Assembly: GCA_030649335.1 (NCBI GenBank) | Contig: JAUSLL010000058.1 | Span: forward strand, 1-64,000 | From: Parvibaculum sp. | GTDB taxonomy: Bacteria; Pseudomonadota; Alphaproteobacteria; Parvibaculales; Parvibaculaceae | Direction of reading: 5' to 3' | DNA: 64,000 bases | Shown here: one piece after another, positions 44,231 through 53,834 of the stretch | Position numbering within the stretch: the stretch's first letter is position 1 | Layout: each line of letters opens with the position of its first letter | Translations under genes and position numbers: made by a program | The notes under the pieces: generated by a model | What the model was told of the DNA's origin: nothing | Database searches by the model: none | What the model saw: only the letters and a program-made list of their open reading frames with translations

Positions 44231-45556
44231 TTATTTGCCGATGCAGAAGTCGCGGAACACAACATCTAGCAGGTCCTCGACATCGACCCGACCCGTGATC
44301 CGGCCCAAAGCGCGCATCGCCAAACGCAGATCCTCCGCCACAAGCGCATGATCCAGACCCGTTTCCAGCCCCGCCAAACCCCGCGCCAGAGAGGCCTGAC
44401 AGTCCTCAAGCCCCTCGCGGTGCCGCGCCCGTGTAATCACCGGATGTTCGCTCGCCCCGTAAAGCGCCAGGACCCGTTCCGTGAGGGCCTGAACAAGAGT
44501 TTCGATCCCCGCCCCTGTGAGAGCCGAGATAGCCAGAACCCCCTCCAGCGACGATCTGGAGTCCGCCGCGGCCCCTGCCGACCCGTCCACCTTGTTCACG
44601 ATCCGGAAATCACCCTCGCGGGCGAGTTCAAAATCTCCCGCCCCCTCTGCAACCATGACGAGTCTGAGGTCGGCAGCACCCGCTCTCACGAGTCCCCGCC
44701 GGATGCCCTCTTTCTCGATCAGTCCCTCGGCTTCGCGAAGCCCGGCCGTGTCGGCGAGCGTCACCGGCACCCCGCCCAGATCAAGCTGCACCTCCAACAC
44801 ATCCCGCGTCGTCCCCGCCTCGTCCGAGACAATCGCCGCATCGCGTCCGGCCAGCCGATTCAACAAACTTGATTTGCCGACATTGGGCGGCCCGACAATC
44901 GCCACCTCCACCCCGTCGCGCAACCGCTCGCCGCGATGCCCGTCATCGAGATGGGATTGAATCTCATCCGCAAGCCCGCGAATCTGCGGCCCGAGCTTCT
45001 CCATCAGATCGTCGGGCAGGTCCTCGTCCGCAAAATCAATATCGGCCTCGGCATAGGCGAGCACCCTCAGGAGCCTCCCCCGCCAGCCTTCGTAAATCTG
45101 ACCGAGCGCCCCTTCCATCTGGCGCAACGCCTGCCGTCTCTGGGCCTCAGTCTCCGCGTCGATCAGATCAGCCAGCCCCTCGGCCTCGGTCAGATCGAGT
45201 TTGCCATTTTCAAAAGCACGCCGCGTGAACTCACCGGCCACCGCCGCCCGCACGCCGTCAAAACCGCCGATCGCGTCGAGCACACCGGCGACCACGGCCC
45301 TGCCCCCGTGGACATGGAACTCGGCCACATCCTCACCGGTAAAACTCTGCGGCGTTTTGAAATATAAAACGAGCGCCCGGTCGAGCCCCACCCCGTCACG
45401 AGGGTTCGTCAGGCGGCGCAAAGCCGCCTCGCGCACCTTCGGCAAAGGCCCGCCCGTCAGCTCTTCAATGATGAATGTGCACAGCGGTCCCGACACGCGG
45501 ATCACCGCCACACCGGCGCGACCTCCCGCACTCGACAACGCATAAATCGTTTCCAA
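44231..45556 (-). CDS. mnmE: tRNA modification GTPase MnmE (TrmE)
   Basis: A 441-residue protein with an N-terminal formyl-THF-binding domain (TIYALSSAGGRAGVAVIRVSG), a helical domain carrying the G domain, and the MnmE C-terminal cysteine tail FCIGK. GTPase motifs are G1 GPPNVGKSSLLN, G2/G3 DEAGTTRD and DTAGLREAEG, and G4 as VNKVD. It partners with MnmG. The stop is followed at once by parS. Confidence 0.96.
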   Translation of the reverse strand: METIYALSSAGGRAGVAVIRVSGPLCTFIIEELTGGPLPKVREAALRRLTNPRDGVGLDRALVLYFKTPQSFTGEDVAEFHVHGGRAVVAGVLDAIGGFDGVRAAVAGEFTRRAFENGKLDLTEAEGLADLIDAETEAQRRQALRQMEGALGQIYEGWRGRLLRVLAYAEADIDFADEDLPDDLMEKLGPQIRGLADEIQSHLDDGHRGERLRDGVEVAIVGPPNVGKSSLLNRLAGRDAAIVSDEAGTTRDVLEVQLDLGGVPVTLADTAGLREAEGLIEKEGIRRGLVRAGAADLRLVMVAEGAGDFELAREGDFRIVNKVDGSAGAAADSRSSLEGVLAISALTGAGIETLVQALTERVLALYGASEHPVITRARHREGLEDCQASLARGLAGLETGLDHALVAEDLRLAMRALGRITGRVDVEDLLDVVFRDFCIGK

Positions 45557-45659
45557 ACCGAATCGATCTCCCGAATAGCGGAATCAAAAACACCACTGCG
45601 GCAGTAGCATCATTTGCATCGGTTGACAGAAAAATATGAGAGAAAAAACGAAGCGAAAA

Positions 45660-45944
45660 TCACGCGCCCTTATCGGACTTCTTCGTCGTCTTCGTGCCGG
45701 CCTTGCCGCCACCCGTCGCAGATTTGGCGAGGTTCCAGAGCAGGCTTTGAAAGTTTTCCAGCCCCTGCGCGCCCACCGGCAAAATCGTCTTCACCAGCAT
45801 TTCAGGATCGATATAGGAGAGGTTCGACGCGAGCTGCTTTTCAAGTTGCCCGAGCAATCGCTGCTGCATGGCTTCAAGGTCCGGCAGGCCCATCAGGCGA
45901 CGCGCCTCCTCGGGTGAAAGATCAACATCAATAGTCACTTTCAT
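45660..45944 (-). CDS. DUF6489 family small protein
   Basis: The 94-residue protein [19 protein letters not shown]... is a typical short alphaproteobacterial hypothetical (DUF6489-like), with a helical middle ([17 protein letters not shown]) and a Lys/Thr/Gly-rich tail [14 protein letters not shown]. It resembles the poly-3-hydroxyalkanoate-associated DUF6489 proteins but no function is established. It lies between mnmE and the divergent yyaL-like gene. Confidence 0.8.
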   Translation of the reverse strand: MKVTIDVDLSPEEARRLMGLPDLEAMQQRLLGQLEKQLASNLSYIDPEMLVKTILPVGAQGLENFQSLLWNLAKSATGGGKAGTKTTKKSDKGA

Positions 45945-46043
45945 AGCCGGTTCTCTTTCCCATTCATCGCGCGCCGTGCCCTATATAGGACACAGCAAAT
46001 CACTAAACTGCAATCACCCGAAGTGAACCGCCCGGAAGCCTTG

Positions 46044-48071
46044 ATGTCACGCAACTTTTTAAGCGACGAAACCTCCCCCTATCTCCTGCAGCACAAGGAC
46101 AACCCTGTCCATTGGCGACCCTGGGGGGCAAAGGCTCTGGCCGAGGCCGAGGCACTTAACAAACCGATCCTTCTGTCGGTCGGTTACGCCGCCTGCCATT
46201 GGTGCCATGTCATGGCGCATGAGAGTTTCGAGGACGCCGAAGTCGCCGCCGTCATGAACGAATTGTTCGTGCCGGTGAAAGTCGACCGCGAAGAGCGACC
46301 GGACATCGACACGATCTATATGAACGCGCTCCATATGCTCGGCGAGCAAGGCGGCTGGCCGCTCACCATGTTCCTCACTCCCAAGGGCGAACCCTTCTGG
46401 GGCGGCACTTACTTTCCGAAAGAACCAAAATTCGGCCGTCCAGGTTTCATCCCCCTGATGCAGGAAGTCGCCCGCCTCTTCCACGACGAGCCCGACAAGA
46501 TCGAACAGAACCGCGCAGGGCTTTTGAAGGCGTTGGCCGATCAGGCGAGCCACGATCACCCCGGCGAACCCACCGGCGCCATGCTCGAGATCGTCGCCGA
46601 CAAATTGCTCGACCTGCTCGACCCCGTTCACGGCGGCATCAAGGGCGCACCAAAATTCCCGCAAACGCCACTCATCAATTTCCTCTGGCGCATGGCAATA
46701 CGCACAGGCCGCGCCGACATTCGCGATGCCATCGGCAAAGCACTCGATCACATCTGCGAAGGCGGCATTTACGATCATTTAGGCGGCGGCTTTGCCCGCT
46801 ATTCGGTCGATGAACGCTGGCTCGCCCCGCATTTTGAAAAAATGCTCTACGACAACGCTCAGCTCCTGCGGCTTCTCACATCCGCCTATGCCGAAACCGG
46901 CAAACAGCTTTACGCGCGCCGCGCCCGTGAAACCATCGACTGGACCTTGCGCGAAATGACTGTCGACGGTGCCTTCGCCGCTTCGCTCGACGCCGACAGC
47001 GAAGGCGTCGAAGGCAAATTCTATGTCTGGTCCGAAGCCGAAATCGACACGCTGCTCGGCAAAGACGCCATGCTCTTCAAATCCGTCTATGACGTCTCGG
47101 CCCACGGCAATTGGGAGGAAGTAAACATCCTCAACCGCCTCGCCCGCGCCGACGAGCCTTTCACCGAAGCAGAAGAAGAAACGCTCGCACCGCTCCGCGC
47201 CAAACTCTTTGCCGCCCGCGCGCCCCGCATCCGTCCGGGCTTCGACGACAAGATCCTCGCCGACTGGAACGGCTTGATGATCGCAAGCCTCGCCGAAGCC
47301 GGCGCCACCTTTGGTGAACCGTCGTGGATTGCAGCGGCCGAAAAAGCCTGGGGCTTCGTCACCACCCATATGATGCAAAAGGGCCGCCTCCACCACGCAT
47401 GGCGCTCCGACAAATTGCAGCACAAAGCCATGTCGGATGATCTCGCCAATATGCTCGATGCAGCATTGACGCTTTCCGAAGTCACCGGCAAAACGAGCTA
47501 CATCATTACGGCTGAACGTTTCGCCAAAGACCTCGACGCGCACTATCACGACGACACATTAGGCGGCTATTTCTTCACCGCCGACGATGCCGAAGCTCTC
47601 ATCGTCCGTACACGAAGCGTTGCCGATAATGCAACGCCCGCCGCCAACGGAACCCTGCCGGGCCTCTTCACCAAACTCGGCTTCCTCACCGGCAATGCCC
47701 ATTGGCACAACCGCGCCGACGAGCTGATCCGCTCCTTCGCAGGCGAACTCAATCACAACATCTTCCCGCTCGGCTCGTACCTCTCAAGCTTCGAGACGCG
47801 GCTTCAGCCTTTGCAAGTGATCCTCATCGGCAGCACCATCGAAACAGCAGAGCTGGCGCAAGTCGCACTCAAACTGGCACTCCCCACCCGCGTCCTCATG
47901 CGCGTTCAGGACGGACGACTTCTGCCCCAAACCCACCCCGCGCACGGCAAGACCAAGCGCGACGAGTTGCCGACCGCTTACGTCTGCGTCGGCCAGACCT
48001 GCTCTCTGCCGGTGACGGATACCAATTGGCTGAAAGAGGAACTTTTACGCGCACGAAGTTCAACCGCCTGA
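46044..48071 (+). CDS. Thioredoxin-domain protein of the YyaL/SSP411 (DUF255) family
   Basis: A 675-residue protein with an N-terminal thioredoxin-like DUF255 domain ([33 protein letters not shown]) and a following (alpha/alpha)6 glycosidase-like fold ([35 protein letters not shown] in parts). The CHWCH motif is family-specific. Function is not proven; homologues are linked to spermatogenesis in animals and to carbohydrate or thiol chemistry by fold only. GGAAG precedes ATG 46044; a GTG at 46023 is possible. Confidence 0.88.
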   Translation: MSRNFLSDETSPYLLQHKDNPVHWRPWGAKALAEAEALNKPILLSVGYAACHWCHVMAHESFEDAEVAAVMNELFVPVKVDREERPDIDTIYMNALHMLGEQGGWPLTMFLTPKGEPFWGGTYFPKEPKFGRPGFIPLMQEVARLFHDEPDKIEQNRAGLLKALADQASHDHPGEPTGAMLEIVADKLLDLLDPVHGGIKGAPKFPQTPLINFLWRMAIRTGRADIRDAIGKALDHICEGGIYDHLGGGFARYSVDERWLAPHFEKMLYDNAQLLRLLTSAYAETGKQLYARRARETIDWTLREMTVDGAFAASLDADSEGVEGKFYVWSEAEIDTLLGKDAMLFKSVYDVSAHGNWEEVNILNRLARADEPFTEAEEETLAPLRAKLFAARAPRIRPGFDDKILADWNGLMIASLAEAGATFGEPSWIAAAEKAWGFVTTHMMQKGRLHHAWRSDKLQHKAMSDDLANMLDAALTLSEVTGKTSYIITAERFAKDLDAHYHDDTLGGYFFTADDAEALIVRTRSVADNATPAANGTLPGLFTKLGFLTGNAHWHNRADELIRSFAGELNHNIFPLGSYLSSFETRLQPLQVILIGSTIETAELAQVALKLALPTRVLMRVQDGRLLPQTHPAHGKTKRDELPTAYVCVGQTCSLPVTDTNWLKEELLRARSSTA

Positions 48072-48656
48072 TGCAGCCCGCCATTTGGCTTCATCAAACA
48101 ACATCTTGTTGATAGGCGCAGGCAAAGCTGGCGCGCAAGGGGCGGCAAGATCAAGCCCCCACCAGCCGACACTGTGCCATTGGCCGAATTTAAAGCCGAC
48201 CCCGTCATAGGTCCCGATGGGTTTGAAACCGCAAGCCTCGTGCAATCCCACACTCGCCACATTGGGCAGCGTGATGCCCCCATAGACGCGGTGATAGCCC
48301 TGTAGTGTCAGCACGGCGAAAAGCAGATTGTAAAGCGCGCGCCCCACGCCGCGTCGATGCACTTTCGGTCCGATATAAATCCCGGCATCCACCGCCCATC
48401 GATAGGCCGCTCGGTCACGATGAGGGCCCGCATAGGCATAACCCAGCACCTCGCCGTCATCCTCCAACACAAGCCACGGCAACCCCGCCCCCTGCACCTT
48501 GGCGATGCGTGCTGCCATCTCCACTTCGTCCGGCACGACATACTCAAACGAAATCACAGTGTCGCGCACATAGGGCGCATAAATTTCGGCAATGGCTTTG
48601 GCATCGTCTGGCCGCGCCACACGCACACGCTCATAAACGCCAATCCGGTCAGCCAT
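48060..48656 (-). CDS. GNAT acetyltransferase, phosphinothricin acetyltransferase-like
   Basis: The 198-residue protein belongs to the Pat/Bar/MnaT acetyltransferases. Motifs are [44 protein letters not shown] and [13 protein letters not shown] (acetyl-CoA loop). Relatives N-acetylate phosphinothricin, methionine sulfoximine or free amino acids. GGAGAACC precedes ATG at 48656. Its end overlaps the convergent yyaL-like gene by 12 bp. It is divergent from the cupin regulator across 60 bp. Confidence 0.87.
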   Translation of the reverse strand: MADRIGVYERVRVARPDDAKAIAEIYAPYVRDTVISFEYVVPDEVEMAARIAKVQGAGLPWLVLEDDGEVLGYAYAGPHRDRAAYRWAVDAGIYIGPKVHRRGVGRALYNLLFAVLTLQGYHRVYGGITLPNVASVGLHEACGFKPIGTYDGVGFKFGQWHSVGWWGLDLAAPCAPALPAPINKMLFDEAKWRAASGG

Positions 48657-48680
48657 CTGGTTCTCCCGCAACAACAGCAA

Positions 48681-48711
48681 TTGACAGGGCCCAATATATC
48701 CATGATATAAG
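48681..48711 (+). promoter_or_regulatory. Sigma70-type promoter with inverted repeat, possible leaderless start
   Basis: TTGACA (48681-48686) and TATAAG (48706-48711) are good -35/-10 boxes with 19 bp between; TATATC-CAT-GATATA (48695-48709) is a perfect inverted repeat overlapping the -10 box. The -10 box ends 5 nt before the ATG at 48717, so the transcript may be leaderless and autorepressed. Confidence 0.55.
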
Positions 48712-48716
48712 ACTAA

Positions 48717-49283
48717 ATGTCAAATATAATGGATAACAGCAGCGAGGCGATTTCGCGCCGCATATCAGGCGAGCGAAAAACGCTCGGCTGGTCGCTGGCG
48801 GAGCTTGCCACCCGCTCTGGCGTCTCCAAAGCCATGCTCAGCAAGATCGAACGCTGCGAGGTCAGCCCCACCGCGCAAGTCTTGCTGCGCATCGCCACGG
48901 CTTTCGACATGACGCTCGCCGAACTTCTGACCGAGGTGTCGGACGAACCGCATTTTCAAGCCCAAGCCGATCAGCCCTTATGGATTGATCCGTCCACAAA
49001 CTATCACCGCCGACAGGTCTATCTCGCTTCTCGATTGCCGCTAGAGCTTGTTGAAGTTGTGCTGCCACCGCAAACCTCTGTCGCCATTCCGGCCTCAAGC
49101 TATGCCCATATCCGGCAGGTGGTCTGGGTCATCGACGGCACGCTGACGGTGGTCGAAGGAGACACATCCACAACCCTTGCCGCAGGCGATCGCCTCGAAT
49201 TCGGCCCACCCGCCGACAGCGCCTTCCGCAATGGCACGGACACACCCTGCCGCTATCTGGTGGCCGTGTTGCGACAGCGTTGA
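48717..49283 (+). CDS. XRE-family regulator with C-terminal cupin sensor
   Basis: The 188-residue regulator has a HTH_3 domain (ISGERKTLGWSLAELATRSGVSKAMLSKIER at about 15-48 in two segments) and a cupin_2 domain (PPQTSVAIPASSYAHIRQVVWVIDGTLTVVEGD). PuuR-like members sense amines, amino acids or cofactors. No Shine-Dalgarno is evident, and the promoter abuts the start. It is divergent from a GNAT gene that is its likely target. Confidence 0.88.
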   Translation: MSNIMDNSSEAISRRISGERKTLGWSLAELATRSGVSKAMLSKIERCEVSPTAQVLLRIATAFDMTLAELLTEVSDEPHFQAQADQPLWIDPSTNYHRRQVYLASRLPLELVEVVLPPQTSVAIPASSYAHIRQVVWVIDGTLTVVEGDTSTTLAAGDRLEFGPPADSAFRNGTDTPCRYLVAVLRQR

Positions 49284-49448
49284 CGATCAGCCTTGGCGCT
49301 TAAGCAATGAGCGACCTAAACTAGCTCTGCGACAGAGGGCTTGCCTATCAGGGCGATCCGGCGCGCAAATATCCGCTCTGCGCCAAAAGCGATCTTTCCC
49401 CCTTGCGGGCCGAGGCCTAAACTCTTCGTCACACAAAGGATGAAAACG

Positions 49449-49721
49449 ATGAGCGACGCAGTCGGCCCCGGCGATCTTGTTCTATGCGTCAATGCCGCCC
49501 CGAACCATGTGACGGGCAGGCCGGTGCCTCTGGTGGCCGGAGAGACATACGTTGTTTCCGCCGTCATGGAATTTGCCTGCCCCTGCGGGCGATCCGATGC
49601 GCTGCTGGATGTCGGCGTTGATTGGGCATGGTGCCAGTCCCGTTTCCGTCTCCTGCCCAAGCCCAAAATGGAGACAAAACCCCGCCGCGTTTCGGCACCC
49701 AAGGAAAAAGAGAAGGTTTGA
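49449..49721 (+). CDS. Hypothetical protein
   Basis: No family is recognised. The 90-residue protein has a small beta-rich core (GDLVLCVNAAPNHVTGRPVP, LVAGETYVVSAVMEFA), a CPCG motif near residue 47, one more Cys in WAWCQSRFRLLP and a Lys-rich tail. The CPC plus Cys pattern could bind a metal. AAAGGA lies 8 nt before ATG 49449. The gene is convergent with the LysR gene (3-bp gap). Confidence 0.6.
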   Translation: MSDAVGPGDLVLCVNAAPNHVTGRPVPLVAGETYVVSAVMEFACPCGRSDALLDVGVDWAWCQSRFRLLPKPKMETKPRRVSAPKEKEKV

Positions 49722-49724
49722 CGC

Positions 49725-50714
49725 TTAGGCCGACTTCGCACCTTGCCTGCCCGACCCCGACTTCATCTTCGCTTTAGCAGGCCGTTTGCCCTTGAGGCTT
49801 TCGATCTCGGCGGGCAACAGCCCTGCCTCTTCGCGGATCCAGTTACGGAACGCCTGCACCTTGGCTTTGCGCGCGCTGCGTTCGGGATAGACAAGCCAAT
49901 AGGCTTCATCATCCGGCGTTTCCAAATCAAAGAGCCGCACCAGCCGCCCGTCGGTGAGATCGGACGCCGCCAGCGGATCATTGCCCAGCGCCACACCTTG
50001 ATTGGCCGCAGCCGCCTGCAAAGCGAGCGAGGCTTCTTCAAACAGCGGCCCGCGCGCCGTCCAGGGCGCGTCAGCCACACCTGCCGCTTTCAGCCAGTCC
50101 TGCCAATGGCCGACCGTCTCTTCATGCAGCAACGTGTGATAGCGCAGATCATCGGGCGTATTCAGCGGTCGCCCGATGCTGGCCGCCCATTTCAGAAAAT
50201 CCGGCGCACAAACGGGATAGACGGTTGCCTCAAACAGACGCTCGCAGGTCACGCCCTCCCAGTCCCCGTGGCCGTAGCGGATGCCGAGATCAACATCCTG
50301 CCGGTCGAAATCGACAATCTCGCCCGATGGCATCAGGCGCAGGCCGAAATCAGGATAAGCGCGGTTAAAGCGCCCGAGCCGCAGCACCAGCCAACGCGCG
50401 GCAAAGGACGGTTCAACCGAGACGGTCACAGGCCCGCCCACCTCGCCCCGCGTCTGGGCCCAGCCTTCTGCCATCAGGTCAAAGGCCGATGTAAGAAGAG
50501 GTAGCAGTGAGCGTCCGGCGTCGGTGAGTTCGACAGCGCGCCCCGTGCGGTGAAATAGCGCAACCCCCGCCCCCTCTTCCAATGCCTTCACCTGATGAGA
50601 AATGGCCGCATGGGTGACATTAAGCTCTGCTGCGGCGCGGGAGAAATTCCCGTGGCGGGCTGCGGCTTCAAAGGCCCTGAGGGCGTTGAGAGGCGGTAGT
50701 TTACGGATGCTCAT
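49725..50714 (-). CDS. LysR-family transcriptional regulator (GcvA-like)
   Basis: The 329-residue regulator has the LysR HTH PPLNALRAFEAAARHGNFSRAAAELNVTHAAISHQ (in two parts, residues 6-41) typical of GcvA-type proteins, and a substrate-binding domain with VSVEPSFAARWLVLRLG and LGIRYGHGDWEG. A Lys/Ala-rich C-terminal extension (about 25 residues) is unusual. A TTCAC-N7-GTGAA element lies just upstream. Confidence 0.92.
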   Translation of the reverse strand: MSIRKLPPLNALRAFEAAARHGNFSRAAAELNVTHAAISHQVKALEEGAGVALFHRTGRAVELTDAGRSLLPLLTSAFDLMAEGWAQTRGEVGGPVTVSVEPSFAARWLVLRLGRFNRAYPDFGLRLMPSGEIVDFDRQDVDLGIRYGHGDWEGVTCERLFEATVYPVCAPDFLKWAASIGRPLNTPDDLRYHTLLHEETVGHWQDWLKAAGVADAPWTARGPLFEEASLALQAAAANQGVALGNDPLAASDLTDGRLVRLFDLETPDDEAYWLVYPERSARKAKVQAFRNWIREEAGLLPAEIESLKGKRPAKAKMKSGSGRQGAKSA

Positions 50715-50726
50715 TGTTAGATTTAT

Positions 50727-50743
50727 TCACAACTGCGGTGAAA
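50727..50743. promoter_or_regulatory. LysR-type inverted repeat (T-N11-A class)
   Basis: TTCAC-AACTGCG-GTGAA is a perfect 5-bp inverted repeat 13 bp before the LysR gene start, in the spacing seen for LysR autoregulation and a divergent target promoter. Confidence 0.5.
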
Positions 50744-50820
50744 AGTCATCATTTGATCCCATGGTCCGAACCCCCTATGTCACGCTCAGCTTCCACTACC
50801 GATCAACAACAGTGACTAAA

Positions 50821-50976
50821 ATGAACATCATCGGCTTTTATGCCCGCTCCTATATCGACGCTCTGACCATCGCCTTCGCGCCGCTGACGCAATCGGCCAA
50901 AGCCGACACGCGCCTCCGCGACAACCGTTTCACTGCCGCCAACAGCCGCGCGCAAACGCTGCCCCGCGCCGCTTAA
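50821..50976 (+). CDS. Possible small protein divergent from the LysR gene
   Basis: ATG at 50821 opens a 51-residue frame (MNIIGFYARSYIDALTIAFA...TLPRAA). An earlier ATG at 50761 would give 71 residues. The first 20 residues could form an amphipathic or membrane helix, the rest is basic and polar. No good ribosome site or family match was seen. Divergent position and the LysR-type box favour a real regulated gene, weakly. Confidence 0.35.
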   Translation: MNIIGFYARSYIDALTIAFAPLTQSAKADTRLRDNRFTAANSRAQTLPRAA

Positions 50977-51059
50977 AAAACCCGTTTCACGCCTCGCAAG
51001 CCGGTCGATCCGCCGCTACAGTCCCCGCATCCATTTTAAGGTTGCGGAGGACCATGCGT

Positions 51060-51764
51060 ATGAGCGGCAAAACCATCACCATCAAAGGCCCTGACGGCGA
51101 ATTTTCAGGCTATCTGGCGACACCGGCTTCGGGCACAGGCCCGGGCGTCGTCGTCATTCAGGAAATTTTCGGCGTCAACAAAGTCATCCGCGATGTCTGC
51201 GATCAGCTCGCGGCCGAAGGCTTCATGGCGCTCGCGCCCGATCTCTTCTGGCGCATCGAACCCGGCATCGACATCACCGATCAGACAGATGCCGAATGGG
51301 CCAAGGCTTTTGAGCTCTTCGGCAAATTCATGGACGGCAAAGGTTCGGCCAATGGTCTGAAAGACATCCAGACCACCATCGACACGCTTCGCCCCATGAC
51401 CACCGGCAAGGTCGGCGCGGTCGGCTATTGCCTCGGCGGCTTCATGGCCTATCTCACCGGCTGCCACACCAATGCCGACGCCTCAGTCGGCTTCTACGGT
51501 GTCGCCATCAACACGCGCCTCGATGATGCGAAGTCGATCAAAAAACCCGTCATGCTCCACATCGCGGGCAAGGACGAATTCGTGAATGCGGACGCACAAA
51601 AAGAAATGCACGCAGGCCTCACCGGCAATGCCCATATGACGCTGCATGATTATCCCGCCTGCGATCACGCCTTCGCACGCGTGGGCGGCAAGCATTACGA
51701 CAAGCAGGCCGCCACCGACGCCAATGCCCGTACACTCGCCTTCTTCAAAAAACATCTGGGCTGA
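51060..51764 (+). CDS. Dienelactone hydrolase family protein
   Basis: The 234-residue alpha/beta hydrolase has the DLH nucleophile Cys in GAVGYCLGGFMAY near residue 121-133, acid in GKDEFVNAD and His in YPACDHAFAR near the end, i.e. the Cys-Asp-His triad of PF01738. Most family members hydrolyse lactones or related esters. GGAGG lies nine bases before ATG 51060. It opens a four-gene run with LysE, quinone oxidoreductase and GFA genes. Confidence 0.9.
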   Translation: MSGKTITIKGPDGEFSGYLATPASGTGPGVVVIQEIFGVNKVIRDVCDQLAAEGFMALAPDLFWRIEPGIDITDQTDAEWAKAFELFGKFMDGKGSANGLKDIQTTIDTLRPMTTGKVGAVGYCLGGFMAYLTGCHTNADASVGFYGVAINTRLDDAKSIKKPVMLHIAGKDEFVNADAQKEMHAGLTGNAHMTLHDYPACDHAFARVGGKHYDKQAATDANARTLAFFKKHLG

Positions 51765-51773
51765 GCGACCACC

Positions 51774-52397
51774 ATGGCGACGCATCTCTACCTCGCCTTC
51801 ATCGCTGCCACTTTTGTCCTCTGCATCGTACCGGGGCCGGTCGTCACTTATCTTGTGGCGACCGGCATCGCGCAGGGCCCGCGCGCCGCACTGACAGGAT
51901 TGGCCGGATCAACCTCCGCGCTTATCCTCCACATGATCCTGCTCGTCGCGGGGCTTGCCCCCCTGCTTGCCGCAATGGGCGTCTGGGCCGATGTGCTGAA
52001 ATTTATCGGCGCGCTTTATCTCGTCTGGCTCGGCGTGCAGGCCTGGCGCACGCCGATCGAAAATCCCGACGACGCGCTGCCGCGTGCCAAACCCCATAGC
52101 GCGACGACGCTCTACACCCGCGGCCTTTTCATCTCGCTCACCAATCCCAAGACACTCGCCTTCTACGCGGCTTTCTTCCCGCAATTCATCGACGCGTCAA
52201 AACCGCAAATGCCGCAGATGCTCTTGCTCGCCGTCACCTTCGTCGGCTTAGGTGCTGTGTCCGACGGCACTTACGCCGTAGCGAGCGGCCATCTCGCGCC
52301 CTTCGTCAAAAGCATGCGCGCCCAAAAAATCCGCAACCGCGTCACGGGCGGCGTGTTGGCGCTTGCCGGCATCGGCCTCGCCCTCACCCGCCGCTGA
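51774..52397 (+). CDS. LysE/RhtB-family amino-acid exporter
   Basis: A 207-residue membrane protein with six hydrophobic segments. The N-terminal VLCIVPGPVVTYLVATGIAQGPRAAL matches the LysE signature (split by the first helix), and GLFISLTNPKTLAFYAAFFPQF is the conserved second-repeat segment. It exports amino acids or related metabolites; substrate unknown. It begins 9 bp after the hydrolase gene. Confidence 0.9.
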   Translation: MATHLYLAFIAATFVLCIVPGPVVTYLVATGIAQGPRAALTGLAGSTSALILHMILLVAGLAPLLAAMGVWADVLKFIGALYLVWLGVQAWRTPIENPDDALPRAKPHSATTLYTRGLFISLTNPKTLAFYAAFFPQFIDASKPQMPQMLLLAVTFVGLGAVSDGTYAVASGHLAPFVKSMRAQKIRNRVTGGVLALAGIGLALTRR

Positions 52398-52414
52398 ACC
52401 AAAGGACCACCAAT

Positions 52415-53392
52415 ATGAAAATCAAAGCCATCCAGATCGACGCACAAGGCGGCCCCGAAGTCATGCAATATCGTGACGCGGAACTGGCGGCCCCCGCCGC
52501 GCATGAAATCACCATCCGCCACAAAGCCATCGGCATCAATTACATCGACACCTATCACCGGTCGGGCCTCTATCCGGTCAAGCTCCCTTCCGGCCTCGGC
52601 ATGGAAGCAGCAGGTACCGTCGAAGCCGTCGGCGCGGATGTGAAAACATTCAAAGTCGGCGACCGCGCCGCCTACGGCTCCGGCCCCATCGGCGCTTATG
52701 CCGACGCCAATAATGTCGCCGCCTCGCGCGCGGTAAAAATTCCCGACGGCGTCAGCGACGAAGCTGCCGCCGCCATGATGCTCAAAGGCATGACGGCGCA
52801 GTTTCTGTTGCGCCAGACCTTCGTCGTCAAAGCGGGTGACACGATCCTCTATCACGCAGCCGCCGGTGGCGTCGGCCTCATCGCCACGCAATGGGCAAAG
52901 CATCTCGGTGCCACCGTCATCGGCACAGTCGGCTCCGACGACAAAGCCAAAATCGCTAAGGCCCACGGCTGCGATCACGTGATCAATTACCGCACCGAAA
53001 ATGTCCCCGAGCGCGTCAAAGAAATCACCGGCGGCAAAAAACTCCCGGTGGTTTACGACGGCGTCGGCAAGGACACATTCATGATGTCGCTGGATTGTCT
53101 CGCCCCGCGCGGCTTGCTCGTCAGCTTCGGCAATGCGTCGGGCCCCGTCACCGGCGTTGATCTCGGCATACTCGCGGCCAAAGGCTCGCTCTTCGTCACG
53201 CGCCCCACCATGTTCCACTACGCCGCAACAGACGCGGAATTTCAGGCCGTCGCCAAAGACCTCTTCGACGTCGTCGCCACCGGCAAAGTCAAAATCGAAA
53301 TCGGCCAGCGTTACAAACTCGCCGACGCCCAACAGGCGCATCGTGACCTCGAAGGCCGCAAGACCACCGGCGCCACCGTCCTCATCCCGTGA
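52415..53392 (+). CDS. Quinone oxidoreductase (zinc-independent MDR family)
   Basis: The 325-residue NADPH-dependent medium-chain reductase has the QOR features GINYIDTYHRSGLYPVKLP, LGMEAAGTVEAVGADVK and the nucleotide motif YHAAAGGVGLIATQWAKHLGATVIGTVGS (in parts). No zinc ligands are evident, as expected for zeta-crystallin-type QOR. It overlaps the following GFA gene by 4 bp. Confidence 0.92.
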   Translation: MKIKAIQIDAQGGPEVMQYRDAELAAPAAHEITIRHKAIGINYIDTYHRSGLYPVKLPSGLGMEAAGTVEAVGADVKTFKVGDRAAYGSGPIGAYADANNVAASRAVKIPDGVSDEAAAAMMLKGMTAQFLLRQTFVVKAGDTILYHAAAGGVGLIATQWAKHLGATVIGTVGSDDKAKIAKAHGCDHVINYRTENVPERVKEITGGKKLPVVYDGVGKDTFMMSLDCLAPRGLLVSFGNASGPVTGVDLGILAAKGSLFVTRPTMFHYAATDAEFQAVAKDLFDVVATGKVKIEIGQRYKLADAQQAHRDLEGRKTTGATVLIP

Positions 53393-53829
53393 GCGATCCT
53401 GTCACCAATCCGATCAACGGGCGCTGCCTCTGCGGCAGCGTCCGCTTTTCGGTCACAGGCCCGCTCAGCGGCATCGTCATTTGCCATTGCTCCATGTGCC
53501 GCCGCGCCTCCGGCGGTGCCTATGGCACTTTCTTCGTTGCCCGCCGCGCGCAAGTGACATGGACCGGCGAGACACATCTCACCTCATACGAAAGTTCGCC
53601 GGGTCTCATCCGTTCGTTTTGCGGTCAATGCGGCAGCGCCGCCACGGGTGCCAATCTCGCCACGCCCGACGACACGATCATCCTCGCCGCCAATATGCTC
53701 GACGTGAGCGTAGCGCTCCCCGTCATCGCCGTTGAATATACAGGTGACAAAGTTCCGTGGACGGAACATGAAAAAAGCACCCCGCATTTCAAGGGCGCTT
53801 TTCCGGGCTGGTCAAATCTGAAACCCTGA
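53389..53829 (+). CDS. GFA-family (glutathione-dependent formaldehyde-activating) protein
   Basis: A 146-residue CENP-V/GFA fold protein with zinc cysteines in GRCLCGSVRFSV, CHCSMCRRASGG and FCGQCGSAA. Despite the family name, most members lack proven GSH/formaldehyde activity and their roles are unknown. The GTG start at 53389 overlaps the QOR stop. Confidence 0.88.
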   Translation: MSDPVTNPINGRCLCGSVRFSVTGPLSGIVICHCSMCRRASGGAYGTFFVARRAQVTWTGETHLTSYESSPGLIRSFCGQCGSAATGANLATPDDTIILAANMLDVSVALPVIAVEYTGDKVPWTEHEKSTPHFKGAFPGWSNLKP

Positions 53830-53834
53830 AATTT

